Assembly: GCA_031292335.1 (NCBI GenBank)
Contig: JARLHH010000145.1
Location: forward strand, 1-10,154
Length of the DNA: 10,154 nucleotides
Direction of reading: 5' to 3'
Origin: Candidatus Limnocylindrales bacterium
Lineage (GTDB): Bacteria > Chloroflexota > Limnocylindria > Limnocylindrales > CSP1-4
This document shows, piece by piece, positions 6,767 to 10,154 of this stretch. Position 1 is the stretch's first letter. Each line of letters starts with the position of its first letter. The translations under genes and the position numbers were made by a program. The notes beneath the pieces are model-generated. The model was not told the origin of the DNA, made no database searches, and worked only from the letters and a program-made list of their open reading frames with translations.

Positions 6767-7441
6767 ATGCGCAACCCTCGAAGCCAGATCGCGCTGGCGG
6801 TCGTGGCGCTGCTGCTCGGGTTCCTTGTCGTCGCGCAGGTGCGCAGCCAGTCGAGCGGAACCGGCCTCGAGCAGCTCTCCGCGCAGGACCTGACGCTGCT
6901 GGTGGCGAACCTCAACACCCGTAACGACCAGCTTCGCACGCAGGTCGCCGATCTGGGCCAGCAGCTGGCGTCGATCGACGCCAGCCAGGCGAACGGGGAG
7001 ACATCGGCCGGCCAGCTCCGCGACGACCTCGTCCGGACCCGGATCTGGTCTGGCATCGACCCGGCCCAGGGCCAGGGACTGCGGGTGGTCGTCCGTGGGC
7101 CGGCCACGGTCGGCGTCGTCGAGGACCTGCTGAACGAGCTCCGCAACGCCGGCGCCGAGGCGATCTCGATCGCTGGCGTCCGCGTCGTCCCCGCGACGAT
7201 CGCGGGCGGGACGCCGGGCGCCCTCTCGGTGGACAACAGCCTGCTCGGCGACCCGTTCGAGGTCGACGCGATCGGCAACACGGCCACGATCACGGGCACC
7301 CTCACCCGGATCGGCGGGCTCGTGGCACAGGAGCTCGCGACGAACCCGGGCCTCGCGATCGAGGTGACGCCGGCCGACCAGGTCCTGGTGCCGGGGACGA
7401 CGCGCGACCTCGTCCCACACGATGCGAAGCCACGTCTCTGA
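6767..7441 (+). CDS. DUF881 family membrane protein, second divergent copy
   Basis: A 224-aa paralogue of the preceding protein with the same plan: transmembrane helix (8-25), coiled-coil-like segment (about 34-90) and a DUF881 domain (about 103-206). The core is recognisable from GLRVVVRGPA (104-113), VEDLLNELRNAGAEAISIAG (118-137) and DPFEVDAIGN (162-171). It is shorter than copy 1: the PPY turn is replaced by GDPF and the loop between the Rossmann-like segment and strand VVVRG is reduced. The ATG abuts the previous TAG with no gap and no Shine-Dalgarno sequence, so it probably relies on coupled translation. Tandem DUF881 genes are common and suggest a hetero-oligomer, which is an inference. 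It ends the 2971-7441 operon and has no cysteine. Confidence 0.88.
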   Translation: MRNPRSQIALAVVALLLGFLVVAQVRSQSSGTGLEQLSAQDLTLLVANLNTRNDQLRTQVADLGQQLASIDASQANGETSAGQLRDDLVRTRIWSGIDPAQGQGLRVVVRGPATVGVVEDLLNELRNAGAEAISIAGVRVVPATIAGGTPGALSVDNSLLGDPFEVDAIGNTATITGTLTRIGGLVAQELATNPGLAIEVTPADQVLVPGTTRDLVPHDAKPRL

Positions 7442-7495
7442 TCGCGCGACGCAGGTGGGCCTCGATCGACGGGCGGGGCGCGCGGCACCCCCGGA

Positions 7496-7504
7496 TGCTA
7501 CCCT
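7496..7504 (+). promoter_or_regulatory. Extended -10 promoter (TGC-TACCCT) for the DUF951 operon
   Basis: TGCTACCCT matches the TGN-TANNNT extended -10 form, which can work without a good -35; none is visible. It lies in the 91-bp gap after the second DUF881 gene. Its end is 8 nt before the ATG of the 7-codon ORF at 7513 and 28 nt before the DUF951 ATG at 7533, so transcription would begin close to the mini-ORF start. It suggests that DUF951, the MFS gene and the asparaginase gene form a separate transcript. Confidence 0.5.
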
Positions 7505-7512
7505 CGCGGCCG

Positions 7513-7536
7513 ATGCACGAGCACCCGAGCCCATGA
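7513..7536 (+). CDS. Candidate 7-codon leader ORF coupled to DUF951
   Basis: ATG at 7513 opens a 7-residue frame, MHEHPSP, whose TGA stop overlaps the DUF951 ATG as ATGA, the same 4-nt overlap used between the full genes here. Its ATG is 8 nt after a TANNNT box, so it would sit at the very 5' end of the mRNA. DUF951 itself has no Shine-Dalgarno sequence, so a leaderless mini-ORF could deliver ribosomes to it by reinitiation. Alternatively the frame is chance: short frames of this size are common. No homology can be judged at this length. Confidence 0.35.
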   Translation: MHEHPSP

Positions 7537-7745
7537 GCGCGCCCGTCCCGTTCCGCCTGGGGGACCGAATCGAGCTTCGCCGACCCCATCCCTGCGGCGG
7601 CAGGACCTGGGACGTGCAGCGGCTCGGAGCGGACCTTGGACTGCGCTGCTCGACCTGCGGACGTCACGTGCTCATCGAGCGGAGGCAGGTGGAACGCCGG
7701 CTGGTGGCCTTCGCCGTTCGCGGTCCCGAAGAGGACGGCGCGTGA
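7533..7745 (+). CDS. DUF951 family small zinc-ribbon-like protein
   Basis: A 70-aa cytoplasmic protein of unknown function. The family pattern is clear: LGDRIELRRPHPCGG (9-23), WDVQRLGADLGLRC (26-39), then CSTCGRHVLIERRQVERRL (39-57; C39, C42). The cysteines C21, C39 and C42 with H19 could hold a zinc ion, and the basic C-terminal half would suit nucleic-acid binding, though neither is proven. Length matches the family's usual 60-70 aa, which favours the ATG at 7533 over the longer open frame that begins at 7422 and has a poor N-terminus. It overlaps the MFS gene by 4 nt (GTGA). In other genomes this family is often near housekeeping genes; the link to an exporter here may simply be shared transcription. 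Confidence 0.9.
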   Translation: MSAPVPFRLGDRIELRRPHPCGGRTWDVQRLGADLGLRCSTCGRHVLIERRQVERRLVAFAVRGPEEDGA

Positions 7746-9130
7746 ACGGGCGCGCCGACATGCCGCCGGAGTCGTCCTCCGCGTTGGCGGTCTTCCGGAA
7801 CCGTCCGTTCCTGATCGTCTGGCTGTCGCAGCTCGCCACCCAGGTGGGCGGCAACATGGTGCTGTATGGCCTCACCGTGCTGGTCTTCACGGCGTCGGGC
7901 TCCAACAGCGCCGTGTCGGTCCTGCTCATCAGCTTCCTGGCACCCGCGGTCATCTTCGGCGCGCTGGCCGGCGTCTACGTGGACCGCTTCGACCGGCGCC
8001 TCGTGCTGGTGGCCACGAGCCTGATCCGGGCCGGGCTCTTCTTCCTCGTCGCGGTCTTCGACACGAACGTCGGCGTCATCCTCCTGCTCAACCTGGCGGT
8101 CTCGATCGCCACGACCTTCTTCGCGCCGGCCGAGCTCAGCATGATCCCGCTCCTGGTGCCACGGGGACAGCTGACCGCCGCCAACGGGATCTTCACCCTC
8201 ACGATCAACGCGGCCTTCGCCCTGGGGTTCACGCTGTTGGGGCCGCTGGTCGTGACGATCGCGGGTCCGACGCCCTTGATCATTGTCGTGGCCGTGCTCT
8301 ACCTGGTCTCGGCGGGGCTCTGCTGGACCCTTGCGCCGGCACCCCCGCAACCGCTCCCCGCCGGCCACCATGCGCTCCACGAAGCCGGGGCCGCCGTCGG
8401 CTCCGTGATCGGCCAGTTCCAGGAGGGGATCGCCTACATTCGCGCGAACCCGACGGTCGCCTGGGCCCTGACCTACCTGGGCGTGGCGGCGTCGATCGTC
8501 GGCGTGCTGGGCGCGCTGGGACCGGGCTTCGCCGTTCGTGTCCTCGGCCTCGCGCCCAAGGATTTCGTGCTCGTGGTCCTGCCGCTGGGGTTCGGCGTGG
8601 TCTCGGGGGTGCTCCTCGTCAACGCGATCCGGACGATGGTGCCGCGCCGCAGGACGATCGAGATCGGGCTCGTGACGCTCGGGGTCTGCCTGGTCCTGAT
8701 CACGATCGTGAACCCGATCAGCGAGCTGCTCCAGCGAGTCAGCGCCGCCCAGCCCGTCCTGGACACGTCGGCGCTCGTCTCGGTCCTGACCGTGGTCGTG
8801 GCGATCGCCTTCGTCGCTGGGATGGCCTACGCGGCGGTCGCCATCCCCGCCCAGACCGAGCTCCAGGAGGAGATCCCCGAGGACGTCCGCGGGCGCGTGT
8901 TCGGGATCCTGAACACGCTGGTCTCGGTGGCCAGCTTCCTGCCGATCATCATCGTCGGGCCCGTGTCGGACACGCTGGGAACCGCGCCCGTGCTGCTCGC
9001 TGCCGCCTGCCTGGTCGGACTGAGCGGCGTCGGCTCCATCCTCGTGCATGCACGGCAGGCGGCACACGCCGGGCAGGTTGACGCGGAGCCGGCGGCGGCA
9101 TCCGACACCAACTCGCCGGACGAGCCATGA
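7742..9130 (+). CDS. MFS transporter, EntS/MFS_3-like exporter
   Basis: A 462-aa inner-membrane carrier with 12 predicted helices, of the group that includes enterobactin exporter EntS and many drug or metabolite efflux pumps. The N-terminal half opens AVFRNRPFLIVWLSQLATQVG (16-36; split as AVFRNRPFLIV and WLSQLATQVG) and has the MFS motif A in loop 2-3, GALAGVYVDRFDRR (73-86). The cytoplasmic linker is about 197-228. The second half carries ELQEEIPEDVRGRVFGILN (373-391), a hallmark of this subfamily before helix 11. The C-tail (about 437-462) is hydrophilic. The GTG start overlaps the DUF951 stop (GTGA), with a weak AGAGGA upstream; ATG at codon 7 is an alternative. Its stop overlaps the asparaginase ATG. 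The substrate is not predictable. Confidence 0.9.
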   Translation: MNGRADMPPESSSALAVFRNRPFLIVWLSQLATQVGGNMVLYGLTVLVFTASGSNSAVSVLLISFLAPAVIFGALAGVYVDRFDRRLVLVATSLIRAGLFFLVAVFDTNVGVILLLNLAVSIATTFFAPAELSMIPLLVPRGQLTAANGIFTLTINAAFALGFTLLGPLVVTIAGPTPLIIVVAVLYLVSAGLCWTLAPAPPQPLPAGHHALHEAGAAVGSVIGQFQEGIAYIRANPTVAWALTYLGVAASIVGVLGALGPGFAVRVLGLAPKDFVLVVLPLGFGVVSGVLLVNAIRTMVPRRRTIEIGLVTLGVCLVLITIVNPISELLQRVSAAQPVLDTSALVSVLTVVVAIAFVAGMAYAAVAIPAQTELQEEIPEDVRGRVFGILNTLVSVASFLPIIIVGPVSDTLGTAPVLLAAACLVGLSGVGSILVHARQAAHAGQVDAEPAAASDTNSPDEP

Positions 9131-10154
9131 GCCACGAGGCCCGCCGGCCGGCCGGCGCTCGCTTCCGCGCCCGGCCGGCCCGCCCTCGGGTGGCGGTCGT
9201 CTTCACCGGCGGCACGATCAGCATGACCGTCGACCCGGCCGCCGGCGGTGCCGTCCCCACGCTTGCCGGGGCCGACCTGCTCCGGCTCGTGCCCGGCCTG
9301 GACGCGATCGCCGAGATCGTGGCCGTCGACCGCGGGCGGACACCGGCCAGCCACTTCTCCTTCGCCGACGTGCTCGCGATCGGGTCTGCGATCGACGCAG
9401 CCCTCGCGGACGTGGCCACGACGGGCGTCGTGGTCGTCCAGGGGACAGACACGCTGGAGGAGACCGCCTTCGCCTGGGACCTCTGTCACGCCGACTCCCG
9501 ACCGGTCGTGGTGACCGGGGCGATGCGCAACGCGAGCGACCCGGGATGGGATGGGGCCGCGAACCTCCGCGCCGCCGTGCGGCTTGCGGTCCACCCCGCC
9601 GCGCGTGGCTCCGGCGTGCTGGTCGTGCTCGGCGGGCGCGTGATCGCGGCCGACGATGTCGCCAAGCGCCACAGCAGCGCGGCGGACGCCTTCTCGAGTC
9701 GCGCCGGGCGACCCCTCGGGCGGGTGGGGGAGCGGCGCGTGACGTTGGCTCCCCGGGGCCCCCGGCGCCACATCGCTCCCGTCCCCGCCGCGGCCGGCGG
9801 CCCGGTGGAGATCGTCACGGCAGCCCTGGAGACCGATGGTCGCGTCCTCGACCGGGCCGTGGCAGCGGGGGCGCGAGCCGTCGTCGTCGCGGCGACCGGC
9901 TCCGGCAACACCCACCCGGACCTTCTCCGCGCAGCCATCGATGCGATGGCTGCCGGGGTGCCGGTTGCGCTCGCCAGCCGGACCGGCGCCGGTCCCGTGG
10001 GACCCTTCTACGGGTTCCCGGGCGGCGGCACCGCCTGGCAGCGGGGCGGCGCCCTGATGGCCGGCTCGCTCACGCCGGTGCAGGCCCGCGTGGCGATCGC
10101 GCTCGGGCTCGGGGCAGGGATGCGGATGGAGGCGCTCCGGGCGCTCCTCGCGGA
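9127..10154 (+). CDS. L-asparaginase/glutaminase family protein, cut by right edge
   Basis: A bacterial asparaginase-fold amidohydrolase that would convert asparagine (perhaps glutamine) to aspartate and ammonia. The 342 visible residues hold the first signature TGGTI (27-31; nucleophile T30), the second QGTDTLEETA (105-114; T107 and D108), GAMR (131-134), the catalytic-site lysine K180 in DDVAKRH, and ATGSGNTHP (256-264). The mobile lid after TGGTI lacks the Tyr found in Escherichia coli AnsB (Tyr25), reading SMTVDPAAGG instead. No signal peptide is seen, so it is probably cytoplasmic. An Arg/Pro-rich tail of about 20 residues precedes the first strand; a GTG at codon 22 is an alternative start. 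The ATG overlaps the MFS stop (ATGA). Family lengths (about 320-350 aa) imply that only a few residues are missing. Confidence 0.92.
   Translation, partial: MSHEARRPAGARFRARPARPRVAVVFTGGTISMTVDPAAGGAVPTLAGADLLRLVPGLDAIAEIVAVDRGRTPASHFSFADVLAIGSAIDAALADVATTGVVVVQGTDTLEETAFAWDLCHADSRPVVVTGAMRNASDPGWDGAANLRAAVRLAVHPAARGSGVLVVLGGRVIAADDVAKRHSSAADAFSSRAGRPLGRVGERRVTLAPRGPRRHIAPVPAAAGGPVEIVTAALETDGRVLDRAVAAGARAVVVAATGSGNTHPDLLRAAIDAMAAGVPVALASRTGAGPVGPFYGFPGGGTAWQRGGALMAGSLTPVQARVAIALGLGAGMRMEALRALLA
9142..9157. repeat. 16-bp perfect GC palindrome inside the asparaginase 5' end
   Basis: CGCCGGCCGGCCGGCG is its own reverse complement and lies in codons 6-11 of the asparaginase gene. A related CCGGCCGGCC follows at 9171-9180. 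The pair encodes much of the unusual Arg/Pro/Ala-rich N-tail. It could fold into a very stable hairpin close to the start codon or be simple-sequence expansion of the CCGG unit. Confidence 0.6.

Noticed and set aside
7422..7532. A longer form of DUF951 starting at 7422, overlapping the second DUF881 gene.
   Set aside because: The extra 37 residues are not family-like and span a promoter; the ATG at 7533 gives the usual family length.
5933..7534. A 533-codon minus-strand open frame over the peptidase end and both DUF881 genes.
   Set aside because: It is a composition-driven shadow rich in Arg, Asp and Val; the plus strand has recognisable families and ordered overlaps.
7664..9067. A 467-codon minus-strand open frame over the MFS gene.
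   Set aside because: It is an Asp/Arg/His-rich shadow; the plus-strand reading gives a normal 12-helix transporter with motif A.
1..10154. A new defence, mobile or toxin-antitoxin system.
   Set aside because: All nine genes belong to recognisable housekeeping or envelope families, and composition and gene packing look even across the window, with no sign of an inserted island.

Overview
The window is strongly GC-rich bacterial DNA, densely packed with genes. It is ordinary chromosomal coding sequence: I see no transposase, integrase, phage gene, tRNA, rRNA or CRISPR array. A high-GC member of the Chloroflexota (possibly the Limnocylindria/Ellin6529 type) fits best. The reasons are a DUF951 zinc-ribbon gene (mainly Firmicutes and Chloroflexota), tandem DUF881 genes (Firmicutes, Actinobacteria, Chloroflexota), a Tad-type pilus ATPase and start codons placed just after -10 boxes. 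The phylum is an inference from gene content; no marker gene is present to confirm it.

Layout. (1) Positions 866 to 1, minus strand: the N-terminal 288 residues of a CpaF/TadA-type ATPase, running off the left edge. (2) 867-1149: a divergent intergenic region with a short degenerate repeat array and an AT-richer patch. (3) 1150-2858, plus strand: two RNA methyltransferase genes, an RlmI/RlmK-like class I enzyme and a SpoU/TrmH-family enzyme, overlapping by 4 nt. (4) 2859-2970: a gap with two kinds of short tandem repeat, ending in a promoter. (5) 2971-7441: a four-gene block for exported or membrane proteins: an oligopeptide-binding-type solute-binding protein, a membrane-anchored HELTH zinc peptidase, and two DUF881 proteins. 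(6) 7442-10154: a new promoter, a candidate 7-codon leader ORF, a DUF951 protein, an MFS exporter and an asparaginase that is cut by the right edge.

Two features tie the window together. Five of the six junctions between annotated genes within an operon are 4-nt ATGA or GTGA overlaps and the sixth is a direct abutment, so translation is probably coupled along each operon. Where a plus-strand operon begins, a TANNNT -10 element lies only 6-8 nt before a start codon and there is no Shine-Dalgarno sequence, which points to leaderless mRNAs. By contrast, cpaF has a clear Shine-Dalgarno sequence.

The genes do not make an obvious single pathway. The methyltransferase pair is probably for RNA modification. 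The 2971-7441 block looks like a cell-envelope module and encodes no cysteine in any of its four proteins. The last block mixes a conserved small zinc protein, an exporter and an amidohydrolase. I did not find a convincing new defence or mobile system. The most useful leads are the leaderless promoter pattern, the mini-ORF ahead of DUF951, and the orphan solute-binding protein/peptidase/DUF881 block.
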